Source of the DNA: Treponema sp.
Lineage (GTDB): Bacteria; Spirochaetota; Spirochaetia; Treponematales; Breznakiellaceae
Reading direction: 5' to 3'
Assembly: GCA_031284105.1 (NCBI GenBank)
Contig: JAITAN010000079.1
Span: 1-8,008 of the forward strand
Length of the DNA: 8,008 nt
A program made the translations under genes and the position numbers. The notes under the pieces are model-generated. The model was not told where the DNA came from. It did not search any database and saw only the letters and a program-made list of their open reading frames with translations. Below, one piece after another: positions 1 to 6,371 of the stretch (positions are counted from its first letter, which is position 1; each line of letters starts with the position of its first letter).

Positions 1-1
1 G

Positions 2-142
2 TGGGGGCATAGCTACGAATTTGAAGTAAACAATAATTGGCAGGTTTTGGAAGACTTTTGCCGTCTTGTCGCCGGACATAACGATATTTACTATGCCACG
101 AATGCGCAAAGCATAGTGCCAGCAGGCACGGCCTGTTTCTAA
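2..142 (+). CDS. Polysaccharide deacetylase-like protein, C-terminal end (partial)
   Basis: Frame 2 is open from the window edge to a TAA at 140-142, giving 46 residues. It begins with WGHSYEF, followed by NNWQVLEDFC and then DIYYATN. This order (WGHSYEF, an Asn-Trp helix, and an [IV]xYATN strand near the end) is what I know from the C-termini of carbohydrate esterase family 4 polysaccharide deacetylases, which remove acetyl groups from cell-wall or exopolysaccharides using a metal site that lies upstream, outside this window. The last residues (PAGTACF) are encoded by the first copy of the interspersed repeat at 123-142, so the native C-terminus has probably been replaced by repeat sequence. 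Substrate and localisation cannot be judged from this fragment. Confidence 0.7.
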   Translation, partial: WGHSYEFEVNNNWQVLEDFCRLVAGHNDIYYATNAQSIVPAGTACF

Positions 143-355
143 TCAGGCACGGCCTGTCTCTAAGTTTCGGTACTGGTATCATAGGCGGCATACGGCTTTT
201 TGCCTAATAGAGGCGGGATAGGTGAGCAGGCCAGCAGGCACGGCCTGTTTCTAAGTTCCCGCGCCGGTATCACAGGCGGTGCACGGCTTTTTGCAGGCAC
301 GGCCTGTTTCTAAGTTTCGGTATTGTATCGGGAACGGATGTACGGCTTTCTGCCT
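123..355 (+). repeat. Four-copy interspersed repeat with CAGGC-ACG-GCCTG hairpin core
   Basis: A 20-base core (cAGGCACGGCCTGTTTCTAA) occurs at 123-142, 144-163 (one mismatch), 235-254 and 294-313. From copy 2 onward the similarity extends to about 60 bases: AAGTT(T/C)C, then GGTATCA or a variant, then (C/T)ACGGCTTT(T/C)TGC, covering 144-205, 235-294 and 294-355. Copies 3 and 4 abut with a 59-base period. Copies 2 and 3 are separated by a further 29 bases (206-234). The core is a perfect 5-bp inverted repeat, CAGGC/GCCTG, around ACG, followed by TTTCT. A second arm, CAGGCC at 227-232, can also pair with GGCCTG at 242-247. I see no copy elsewhere in the window. It could be a genome-wide palindromic repeat family or a weak terminator-like element behind the deacetylase gene. 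Confidence 0.8.
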
Positions 356-369
356 ACAAGAAGCAGGCG

Positions 370-565
370 CAGATTCGAAATGAAGCATGGCGGTACTATT
401 TACGGGTCAAACGCAGGCGGCTCATTGAAAAACACCGCTGGAAGCGACAGTTTCGGTCATGCGGTCTATGCCGCAAGTTCACCCGCCAAAAAGCACAATA
501 CTACGGCGGGTTCCGGCGCGGCCTTGAACAGCAGTGTAAACGGCTCATCCGATGGCTGGGAATCG
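370..565 (+). pseudogene. Relic of a beta-helix repeat surface protein, C-terminal module
   Basis: In frame 2 (ORF 323-601, first convincing codon about 368) the translation runs FEMKHGGTIYGSNAGGSLKN, then GHAVY, SSPAKKHNTTAG, and LNSSVNGSSDGWE ending at 562. The series GGTIYGSN, LKNTA, GHAVYV-like strand, then a closing WE, is what I associate with the last repeat of treponemal right-handed beta-helix or adhesin-like surface proteins, where WE is usually the end of the protein. Here there is no upstream repeat array, no signal peptide, no credible start or ribosome-binding site, and translation runs 12 extra residues past WE to a TGA at 599-601. I read it as a fragment left by recombination between modular surface-protein genes. 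A short expressed protein from the ATG at 323 or 380 cannot be excluded. Confidence 0.55.
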
Positions 566-635
566 AAGCGTTGCTTACAGCCATCATCCGTAGAGGCGTG
601 AACGCCCTCTTTGCCGGCGGGTTCATAGGAAAAAT

Positions 636-703
636 AGCGGCGTAGCGGTCCGCGCGCGGTTCGCGTCTGAAGTCGAGCTGCAGGTTCCCCGTATTACGCC
701 GCT
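636..703. repeat. 9-bp perfect inverted repeat enclosing a GC-rich structured segment
   Basis: AGCGGCGTA at 636-644 is exactly complementary to TACGCCGCT at 695-703. Between them lie the palindrome CCGCGCGCGG (650-659) and other GC-rich pairing potential. On the - strand the right arm is followed by ATTTTTCC, so it would resemble a rho-independent terminator with a large loop for leftward transcription, although no leftward gene precedes it. On the + strand no T-tract follows. It may be a terminator, a structured leader RNA or remnant sequence. Confidence 0.4.
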
Positions 704-795
704 TCTCTGATACAAGTCCCCCACGCGATGCGTTTTGAGATTACTTCGTTTCCCACCCGTTTTTCATAACCATGATTTGAGATATTCCCTCCATC

Positions 796-824
796 TGGAC
801 AGTCGTTCAATTTTATTTTACCAT
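796..824 (+). promoter_or_regulatory. Candidate sigma70-type promoter for the cyclase operon
   Basis: TGGACA (796-801, five of six matches to TTGACA) is followed after 17 bases by TACCAT (819-824, four of six matches to TATAAT). The spacer is A/T-rich. Transcription would start around 831, which is the A of the ATG chosen for receptor 1. No Shine-Dalgarno-like sequence precedes that ATG, so the mRNA may be leaderless. This is a pattern match only. Confidence 0.35.
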
Positions 825-830
825 ACAGAT

Positions 831-2879
831 ATGGACAGGGCGATCCTGACAACAAAACGTAAAAAGCGCATACGGTTTCCCATAAGCGTAAAACTCATGC
901 TCATCTCTGCCGTGTTGCTGCTCCTATCCTTGCCCGCGATTATAGCGTTGGCATCAAGCTTGACAAACACGCGCGGCGAAGCGCGAGAACGTACGAGAAC
1001 AGTGAATGTTTGGACCGCTCTAGCCATAGAGCATGAACTTGAAAGCATCCGTTCCGGCGCCCTGTCGCTATTGCGGAAGATTGACGAGGAGACCAAAGCG
1101 GAACCCGCGGAAACCGGTACGGATACTGTTGACATGCGTTTCTTTACGCTGAATCCCGCTATAAAAGCGGTTTTTATACCGGATGTCTTTATATCGCCGG
1201 AAATCGAACAAACGCAGCGGCAGCCGGTTCAAGCGGCGTTTGAAGATTCCGGAACCGCTGATGCGCCGGATATCCGGCGTGCCGCAGAGCCGCACGCGGC
1301 CGGGCCGCGCTTGTTTGTCAACAATAGGGCGGTCGAACGGGAGCAGGTATTGATATGGTCCGAAAATCAAAAAGAAACATTCAGCCGAACGCTAGCCGGC
1401 GAAACCTTTATTCGTAATGCCGCTTCTTTTTTCGATATTCCCCTTCTTGTCATGATCTTCCCTTATAAAACCGGCGGTGGAATCACCCCGGCAGCCGCCT
1501 TTTTTTCACCTGAAACCATCAGCAAAAGTTTTGCAACAAGCGGTTCGTTCACGGGCCGCTCGTTTATGATAAACGAAGCCGGCGGCATACTGGTTCAGCC
1601 GGATGAAAGCTTCACGGACATGGAGAAACATCTTCCCCTTATACGGCAGGCACTGGAAAGCGGGAGCCGGAGTTTCACATCTATATATACCGATGGTGAG
1701 GGAATTGAATACTTTGCGGCAATTGAAAACATACATCAAAGCGGCGAGGGGCATGGCAATAACCCGTCCGTGATTACCATCTCCGCCGCGCCACGGCTAG
1801 CCGTACCGGACATTGAGAAAAGCGCGGCTGTGCTTATGTGCCTTATCGGCGCCGGGGTACTGGTTCTGGGGCCGCTCCTTATGTGGCTGTATTCAAAAAC
1901 CATCAGTAAGCCGCTTTTGGCGCTGATTCATGCGGCCGAGTCTGTTGAAAAGGGCGATTACGCCGTGAAGCTTACCAACCAAAACAAGGACGAGATCGGG
2001 GAATTGACCCAGCGTTTTATCAGTATGATTCACGCGCTTGAATATGTTGAAAAGTTTGCTGATAAGACAGTGCTACGGCTCGCGCGGCAGGGGAAATTGG
2101 CTCATGCCAAGAAGATCGCCGCGGCTACGATCTGCATTGTCAAGTTTCGGGCTTTTGAGAAGCTGACTCGCGATTTAAGCGCACGGGATACGGCGGCTTT
2201 AGCCAATGCGTTTTTCTCTTGCGTAACACGGTGCATAGCTTGTACACACGGCATTACCGACAAATTTCTGACCCATGGCGGAATCGCGGTACTGGCGTTC
2301 TGGGGCGCGCTTGAATCCGCCTCCCCCGATCAAGACGCGATGAACTGCATCCACGCCGCATTGATGATGAGGGCAAGTTTACAGAAACTGAATCAGGATC
2401 GTTTGTTTCGCGAGCAAGCCGCTCAAAGCGAACCGCTACGGCCGGAAGAAACAATGCGGGCGGATCCCGTCCCATTTATAAAGATGAACTGCGCGATCGA
2501 TACAGGCGAATTGCTTACAGGAACTATCAATCTGGACAAACACAAAGAATGGCTAGGAACGGGCGAAATGGTACGCCTTACAGGATGTATCGCTGATGCG
2601 AATGAAGATTTTGACACGGATATTTTGATCATGGAAAATACACGGGAGCTTATTGGAGATCGTCTTATAATGGAAGAAACGCCGGTTATTAAGGTACAAG
2701 GGAGAGAAACGCCGCTTCGTACGTTTGCGCTGGTAAATGTACAGAGTAATGAAGAAGCTGATACTATTTTGCAAGAGATGGAAGTACTGCCGGATATGGG
2801 AATTGCGCGGCTTTGGCTCGGCGTTGCGGGACCGCAGACTATGGCGGGAGTGAGGGAGCGGTGGAAGATCAGCGTATAG
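831..2879 (+). CDS. Membrane receptor with HAMP and degenerate class III adenylate/guanylate cyclase domain (receptor 1)
   Basis: 682 residues from ATG 831, chosen because a basic stretch (KRKKRIR) and the first membrane helix follow directly. Order: cytoplasmic N-tail; TM1 about 20-44; extracytoplasmic sensor about 45-330 with a Cache-like strand pattern (FMINEAGGILVQPDES); TM2 about 332-355; HAMP about 353-408 (PLLALIHAAESVEKGDY, DEIGELTQRF); cyclase homology domain about 428-638. Class III cyclases make cAMP or cGMP from ATP or GTP using two metal-binding Asp residues. Here the FSDIRGF motif reads IVKFRAF (first Asp to Lys438) and GDAIMAVFG reads GIAVLAFWG (second Asp to Ile485). VNLAAR reads VRLTGC, replacing the transition-state Asn and Arg. 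The purine-selecting Lys position (DKF, Lys478) is kept. Catalysis is therefore unlikely; a signalling or dimerising pseudocyclase is more plausible. The end (GPQTMAGVRERWKISV) may be shifted out of frame from a longer tail. First gene of the operon; the next ORF overlaps it. Confidence 0.85.
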   Translation: MDRAILTTKRKKRIRFPISVKLMLISAVLLLLSLPAIIALASSLTNTRGEARERTRTVNVWTALAIEHELESIRSGALSLLRKIDEETKAEPAETGTDTVDMRFFTLNPAIKAVFIPDVFISPEIEQTQRQPVQAAFEDSGTADAPDIRRAAEPHAAGPRLFVNNRAVEREQVLIWSENQKETFSRTLAGETFIRNAASFFDIPLLVMIFPYKTGGGITPAAAFFSPETISKSFATSGSFTGRSFMINEAGGILVQPDESFTDMEKHLPLIRQALESGSRSFTSIYTDGEGIEYFAAIENIHQSGEGHGNNPSVITISAAPRLAVPDIEKSAAVLMCLIGAGVLVLGPLLMWLYSKTISKPLLALIHAAESVEKGDYAVKLTNQNKDEIGELTQRFISMIHALEYVEKFADKTVLRLARQGKLAHAKKIAAATICIVKFRAFEKLTRDLSARDTAALANAFFSCVTRCIACTHGITDKFLTHGGIAVLAFWGALESASPDQDAMNCIHAALMMRASLQKLNQDRLFREQAAQSEPLRPEETMRADPVPFIKMNCAIDTGELLTGTINLDKHKEWLGTGEMVRLTGCIADANEDFDTDILIMENTRELIGDRLIMEETPVIKVQGRETPLRTFALVNVQSNEEADTILQEMEVLPDMGIARLWLGVAGPQTMAGVRERWKISV

Positions 2880-3490
2880 TGCAGGATACCCTTGATTACG
2901 GAGAGTTTACCGATAACACCGGCACAATTAGTATAACCGATACAATAAGCAAAGACAGTACACCTTCAGAAAAAGAACATTCGGCTGATATTTCTTTTGA
3001 TTACGGAGAATTTGCATCTTTCCCTGAACAGGAAAACGCCGCCAAAGTCCCGTTTGTTTACAGTGATGATGTAGACTACGCAGACTACGGCGAATTTGTG
3101 TATACCGAAAAAACGCCTCCGGCGACAAAGCCCGAAACTGCAACCGAATCGAAAGAGACCGCCGCGGAAGCCCCCGAACTGGGCGGCACTACAGAAACAA
3201 CCGCTCAACCAGACGCTGTATCCGTGGACACTACATCTGCGGATGCCGCATCCACGGACGCTACGCCTACCGCAAACCTAGCGGACAGCAAGCCGTCGGT
3301 TCCTGAAGCGAAGCCCGAAACTGCAACCGAATCGAAAGAGACCGCCGCGGAAGCCCCCGAACTGGGCGGCGCTACAGAAACAACCGCTCAACTGGACGCC
3401 GCGCTTGCCGCAAACCTAGCTGACAGCAAGCCGCCGGTTCCAGAAGCGAAGCCCGAACCCAAAACCGAACCGCACGATCCCCTTCCGTAG
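2861..3490 (+). CDS. Acidic Pro/Ala/Glu/Thr-rich repeat protein with three DYGEF motifs; likely frameshifted part of a larger protein
   Basis: I do not recognise the family. The frame is open from TTG 2813. I chose GTG 2861 because GAGGGAG (2852-2858) sits just before it. GTG 2879, overlapping the receptor 1 stop by one base, is an alternative. There is no signal peptide or membrane segment. The first 80 residues are acidic and contain DYGEF three times, at residues 12-16, 47-51 and 75-79. The rest is low-complexity sequence of repeated KPETATESKETAAEAPELGG and PDSK-PPVPEA type units, likely disordered. The TAG at 3488-3490 interrupts the third repeat copy, and the same repeat continues in the -1 frame into receptor 2. 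Two readings fit: a former cytoplasmic N-terminal extension of receptor 2, or a linker joining receptor 1 to receptor 2. As a separate protein its role is unknown. It is sandwiched between the two receptors and was presumably translated with them. Confidence 0.55.
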   Translation: MEDQRIVQDTLDYGEFTDNTGTISITDTISKDSTPSEKEHSADISFDYGEFASFPEQENAAKVPFVYSDDVDYADYGEFVYTEKTPPATKPETATESKETAAEAPELGGTTETTAQPDAVSVDTTSADAASTDATPTANLADSKPSVPEAKPETATESKETAAEAPELGGATETTAQLDAALAANLADSKPPVPEAKPEPKTEPHDPLP

Positions 3491-3715
3491 CCCTCGAACT
3501 GATCGGCGCTACAGAAACGCACGCTCAACCGGACGCTGTATCCGTAGACACTCCATCTGCGGATGCCGCGCCCACCACAAACCTACCGGGCAGCAAGCCG
3601 CCGGTTCCTGAAGCGAAGCCTGAACCCCTAACCGATCCGCAAGAGACCGCCGCGGAAGCCCACGAACTGGGCATTGCTGCAGAAACAACCGCTCAACCGG
3701 ACGCGGCACCCGTTT
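3128..3715 (+). repeat. Four-copy coding repeat (KPE...ETAAEAPELGG...ETTAQ) split over two frames
   Basis: Unit starts (AAG CC) are at 3128, 3311, 3449 and 3616, giving periods of 183, 138 and 167 bases. Copies 1 and 2 share 82 bases with a single mismatch (3128-3209 against 3311-3392), implying recent duplication. Copies 1 and 2 are translated in frame 2. Copy 3 changes frame, because 167 is not a multiple of three, and its later part and copy 4 read in frame 1, the frame of receptor 2. Encoded sequence is rich in Pro, Ala, Glu and Thr and probably unstructured. Confidence 0.85.
3480..3492 (+). other. Frameshift site (one-base deletion relative to sister repeats)
   Basis: Copy 1 reads GAG ACC GCC GCG GAA GCC CCC GAA CTG. 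Copy 3 aligns as GAT CCC CTT CCG TA- GCC CTC GAA CTG, one base short at about 3488. The loss creates the TAG at 3488-3490 and moves downstream repeat sequence into frame 1. No X XXY YYZ slippery heptamer lies in frame before the TAG, so a mutation or sequence error fits better than programmed frameshifting. Confidence 0.7.
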
Positions 3716-3720
3716 TCGCC
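3490..3720 (+). pseudogene. In-frame upstream continuation of receptor 2 (repeat linker without its own start)
   Basis: Frame 1 is open through this gap and joins ATG 3721 without a stop. It reads ALELIGATETHAQPDAVSVD, then SKPPVPEAKPEP, ETAAEAHELG and ETTAQPDAAPVFA: the same repeat as the preceding ORF. It has no ATG and no ribosome-binding site. It is best seen as the middle of a protein interrupted at 3488 and not as intergenic DNA. Confidence 0.65.
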
Positions 3721-5676
3721 ATGCCTGCGGACGCCGCATCCTCCGAAAGGGCTACACATTCCACGCGGATTAAGATGTTTTTCCCCATAAGTGCAAAGCT
3801 GATAGCCTCCCTAACAAGCGTTTTGCTCATTTCTTTAGGACTGCTCCTCGTATCGGCATGGTTTTTCATGGGCGCGGATGTGCTACGTACAGCGGAAGAA
3901 CACAACGCGGCTATCAATTACCGAGCAGCGCTGATCGCGGAAACTACCCTCTCCTCAATCAAGAATAATGTATCGATGCTGTCTTACGGGCTTAACCAGC
4001 CTGAACCCGAAACCGTTGATTTTTTCTTTGAGGAAAATCCCAGCATAGCCGCAGTCTTATTCGGTGAACATGAAGAACAATCTTTCATAAATGAACAATT
4101 CTTCCGGGACCACGGGATAGCTACGTCTCTCATAAACACTTATCTGCAACAAACGGACTTGGGAAAAAAAGAATACATGGAACCCGTAATACGCAACGCG
4201 GCGCCCTTTTTCGAGGGCTTACCGATACTGGCGATGCGCTTCTCCTCAGATCACGGTTGGGCGGCGGTCTTCTTTTCATCACAGCGCCTTACCGAGAATT
4301 TCGGCAGTGGTGAAAATTCTTCCATTCTGCTCAACATTCGCGGCGATGTACTGGCACACGTAGATCAGGATGTAATCCGGCAGGAAGTAAATTTGCTTAA
4401 TTTGCTTAACATTTCCCCTAAACCGGCATTACAGGAATTTGCGGACAGTGGAAAACTCGCGCTTCAAACCCGTCATACCGATGCCAATGGGAACACATAT
4501 CTTGCGGCGATCAGACGAATCACCGGAACCGGCATTGCGGATCAAATGGCGAATGTAGGCAGCGATACGCTTGTACTGACCATCATTCCCGAAGCATCGG
4601 TCTTTGAGAATATCAACGCCGTTATGCGCCTTAATCTGTTCCTGTCCCTCGCCGTGTGTTTCGTTACGGTCATCTTCATGCGCTTTTTCTCCAAAACCAT
4701 CTCCGGACCGCTCCAACTCTTAACAAACGCGGTACAAGACGTAGCGAACGGAGATTATCACATGAATATCCACAACTCCCGCCGTGATGAAACCGGCGTT
4801 CTCACGAAAAGTATTGATAGTATGGTACGGATGCTTGCAAACGTTGAAGCTTTTACCAATCAGAAGATTGCGCAGCGGTTTAGGACGGGAAGCCTTAATG
4901 CGGAAGGGACGCAAAAAGAGGCGACCGTTTTCTTTTCAAACCTACGCTCTTTTACGGAATATACGGATAATCCTGAAGAAACGGTTGCCCTCCTCAACGA
5001 CTATCTGGAACGTATGGCCGCATGTATAACACTCACGGGCGGTACTGTGGATACATGTATCGGCAGTACGATAATGGCGCATTGGGGCGTAGTGGACTCG
5101 GCAGGCAACCCTGAACAGGATGCCGTTAACGCGGTATGTACCGCGCTTATGATGAGGGCAGCCCTGCGCAGCCTCAATGATGCAAGGGGCAAGCCGGTTG
5201 TCCAGATAAGTTGTGGACTAAACAGCGGCAGTATAACGGCCGCGCAAATCGGATACTCTGATCGACTCGAATACACGATTATGGGTACTCCGGTAACGCT
5301 CGCTGATCGCGTGAGAGCGTTCAGCGAACCTTTTGGTACGGAAATCGTCATTACAAAAAGCACACAGGACTTGATTAAAGATACTTTTATCATAGAAGAG
5401 CTTTCGCCGATTATAGAAAAAGATAAAAAGATCAGGCTGTTCACGGTAATAAATGTACGAAAATTCGGAGTCCTTGATCGGATATTTACGGCGTTGGAAC
5501 AAGCGCCGAAAACAAACCTAAACACAAGCCGGCTGTGTTTGGGACCGGGCGGACCCCAGAACATAACGGAACTCCGCAAAATGCTGGGGCTTTCCGCCTC
5601 AAGGTACGCAACAAGTTTGCGGCGGGATATTGACCCTACTGGGCGCTATCGCGCTCCAGGTGAGCGTGTGGATTGA
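3721..5676 (+). CDS. Membrane receptor with HAMP and degenerate class III adenylate/guanylate cyclase domain (receptor 2)
   Basis: 651 residues from ATG 3721. A start at ATG 3775 (MFFPISAKL) is also possible; neither has a clear ribosome-binding site, in keeping with an originally longer N-terminus. Order: TM1 about 27-50; extracytoplasmic sensor about 51-300 (dCache-like: SILLNIRGDVLAHVDQD); TM2 about 303-325; HAMP about 322-377 (SGPLQLLTNAVQDVANGDY); cyclase homology domain about 397-580. FSDIRGFT reads FSNLRSFT (Asp to Asn407) and GDAIMAVFG reads GSTIMAHWG (Asp to Ser449). The purine-selecting Lys position is Thr445 and the Asn of VNLAAR is Thr526; Arg530 is kept. IGSTIMA recalls the metal-free C2 half of mammalian adenylyl cyclases (IGSTYMA). 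Cyclase activity is unlikely alone, and receptor 1 does not supply the missing Asp residues. Paralogous to receptor 1, with the same GPQ...LRxxLG-type ending. The last residues appear frameshifted: an alternative end (SEEEKKYAIQTGG) lies in frame 2 up to 5737. Confidence 0.87.
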   Translation: MPADAASSERATHSTRIKMFFPISAKLIASLTSVLLISLGLLLVSAWFFMGADVLRTAEEHNAAINYRAALIAETTLSSIKNNVSMLSYGLNQPEPETVDFFFEENPSIAAVLFGEHEEQSFINEQFFRDHGIATSLINTYLQQTDLGKKEYMEPVIRNAAPFFEGLPILAMRFSSDHGWAAVFFSSQRLTENFGSGENSSILLNIRGDVLAHVDQDVIRQEVNLLNLLNISPKPALQEFADSGKLALQTRHTDANGNTYLAAIRRITGTGIADQMANVGSDTLVLTIIPEASVFENINAVMRLNLFLSLAVCFVTVIFMRFFSKTISGPLQLLTNAVQDVANGDYHMNIHNSRRDETGVLTKSIDSMVRMLANVEAFTNQKIAQRFRTGSLNAEGTQKEATVFFSNLRSFTEYTDNPEETVALLNDYLERMAACITLTGGTVDTCIGSTIMAHWGVVDSAGNPEQDAVNAVCTALMMRAALRSLNDARGKPVVQISCGLNSGSITAAQIGYSDRLEYTIMGTPVTLADRVRAFSEPFGTEIVITKSTQDLIKDTFIIEELSPIIEKDKKIRLFTVINVRKFGVLDRIFTALEQAPKTNLNTSRLCLGPGGPQNITELRKMLGLSASRYATSLRRDIDPTGRYRAPGERVD

Positions 5677-5737
5677 AACAAATACGGCAAAAGTAAGTGA
5701 AGAAGAAAAGAAATACGCCATACAAACCGGCGGCTAA
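5674..5737 (+). pseudogene. Probable original C-terminus of receptor 2 in the +1 frame
   Basis: After the receptor 2 TGA, frame 2 reads IETNTAKVSEEEKKYAIQTG and then G, ending at TAA 5735-5737. A short charged tail of EEEKKY-I type is what I associate with treponemal cyclase paralogues, while the present frame 1 end (RRDIDPTGRYRAPGERVD) has no such look. This suggests an indel in roughly 5600-5676. The stretch overlaps the 5' end of the FecR gene in a different frame. The family comparison is from memory and unverified. Confidence 0.35.
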
Positions 5738-6371
5738 AACCATGATTGCCGACGTCATCATTACGTTCCTTTGCATGACGGGAGTAGCGCTTATGGGGAC
5801 CCTTTTCTACCGTGAGCTATTCGGAACGCTGAACGAGGAATCGGCGCGCCCTATCGGCAGCGTTACCCGCACATACAACGCCGTGCTGCGCCGGGCTTCA
5901 GACGGCGCGGTATGGACGCGGCTTACCCCCGAATCGCCGGTGAACAACGGCGATCTCATCAAAACCGGCGTTCTGTCTGATGCGGTCATAACCTTTGCAA
6001 ACGGAAGTTCAGTCGGTCTATCGGAAAACTGCACGGCGCGGATCGTAATGGACGAAAACAGCCGTATACGGATCGAATTATCAGGCGGTTCCATGAGTGC
6101 GTCGACCCAAAGGATAAGCTTGGTTATTGCCTATGAACGGCAGACCATAACCATTTCAATCAGAAGCACCGCACAGGTAGTATGCGGTGGAAATGGGGCG
6201 TTGATCCTTCGCGTTGCGGAAGGAAGGGCAACCCTTAACGCTGACGGCAACACCCGACTTGTTACCGCAGGAACAATGGCGAGTACCGTTAGCGGAACGG
6301 CTAATACTGCCGCCAGTACGGAAGAAAGCGTTTCTGTGGTGGCCCAATATCCCCTACCGAACATGAAATAG
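5697..6371 (+). CDS. Membrane-anchored FecR-domain protein (N-terminal part of a frameshifted gene)
   Basis: 224 residues from GTG 5697 (MKKKRNTPYKP); ATG 5742 (MIADVIITFL) is an alternative. A basic N-tail is followed by one membrane helix, about residues 17-40 (ADVIITFLCMTGVALMGTLF), so the rest should lie outside the cytoplasmic membrane. The FecR domain covers about 53-195: V-RR-SDGAVWTRLTPESPVNNGDL, then TGVLSDAVITFANGSSVGL, RIELSGGSMS, and LRVAEGRATLN. FecR domains are known from sigma/anti-sigma iron regulation, but in treponemes they occur in envelope proteins next to cyclase genes (compare TP0483-TP0485 of T. pallidum, from memory), so an iron role should not be assumed. The gene follows receptor 2 by 20 bases and is probably co-transcribed. 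The TAG at 6369-6371 is premature: an Ig/Fn3-like domain continues in the -1 frame. Confidence 0.8.
   Translation: MKKKRNTPYKPAAKTMIADVIITFLCMTGVALMGTLFYRELFGTLNEESARPIGSVTRTYNAVLRRASDGAVWTRLTPESPVNNGDLIKTGVLSDAVITFANGSSVGLSENCTARIVMDENSRIRIELSGGSMSASTQRISLVIAYERQTITISIRSTAQVVCGGNGALILRVAEGRATLNADGNTRLVTAGTMASTVSGTANTAASTEESVSVVAQYPLPNMK

Larger units (their letters stand above)
604..830. other. Non-coding leader region of the cyclase operon
   Basis: No supported gene lies here. The receptor 1 frame stays open upstream to a TTG at 735, but the 32 extra residues (for example FPPVFHNHDL) read as untranslated sequence and nothing like a ribosome-binding site precedes that TTG. The region holds the inverted repeat at 636-703 and a candidate promoter at 796-824, listed separately. 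Confidence 0.6.

Noticed and set aside
123..313. CRISPR array
   Set aside because: Only four copies, spacings of 21, 91 and 59 bases, and the intervening sequences are themselves similar to each other, so they are not unique spacers.
226..645. Open frame 1 encoding an Arg-rich sequence ending in GKIAA
   Set aside because: It has no ATG, GTG or TTG start before the body of the ORF, runs through the repeat cluster, and overlaps the recognisable beta-helix frame; its composition looks like an out-of-frame reading.
735..830. TTG at 735 as start of receptor 1
   Set aside because: No ribosome-binding site, and the 32 added residues do not resemble a protein N-terminus; the basic tail and TM1 follow naturally from ATG 831.
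3440..3490. Programmed -1 ribosomal frameshift joining the acidic ORF to receptor 2
   Set aside because: No in-frame X XXY YYZ heptamer precedes the TAG, and comparison with the sister repeat copies shows a simple one-base loss.
5001..5579. 192-residue open frame on the - strand within receptor 2
   Set aside because: It lies wholly opposite the cyclase domain, which has clear homology in the + frame; no recognisable domain or start signal.
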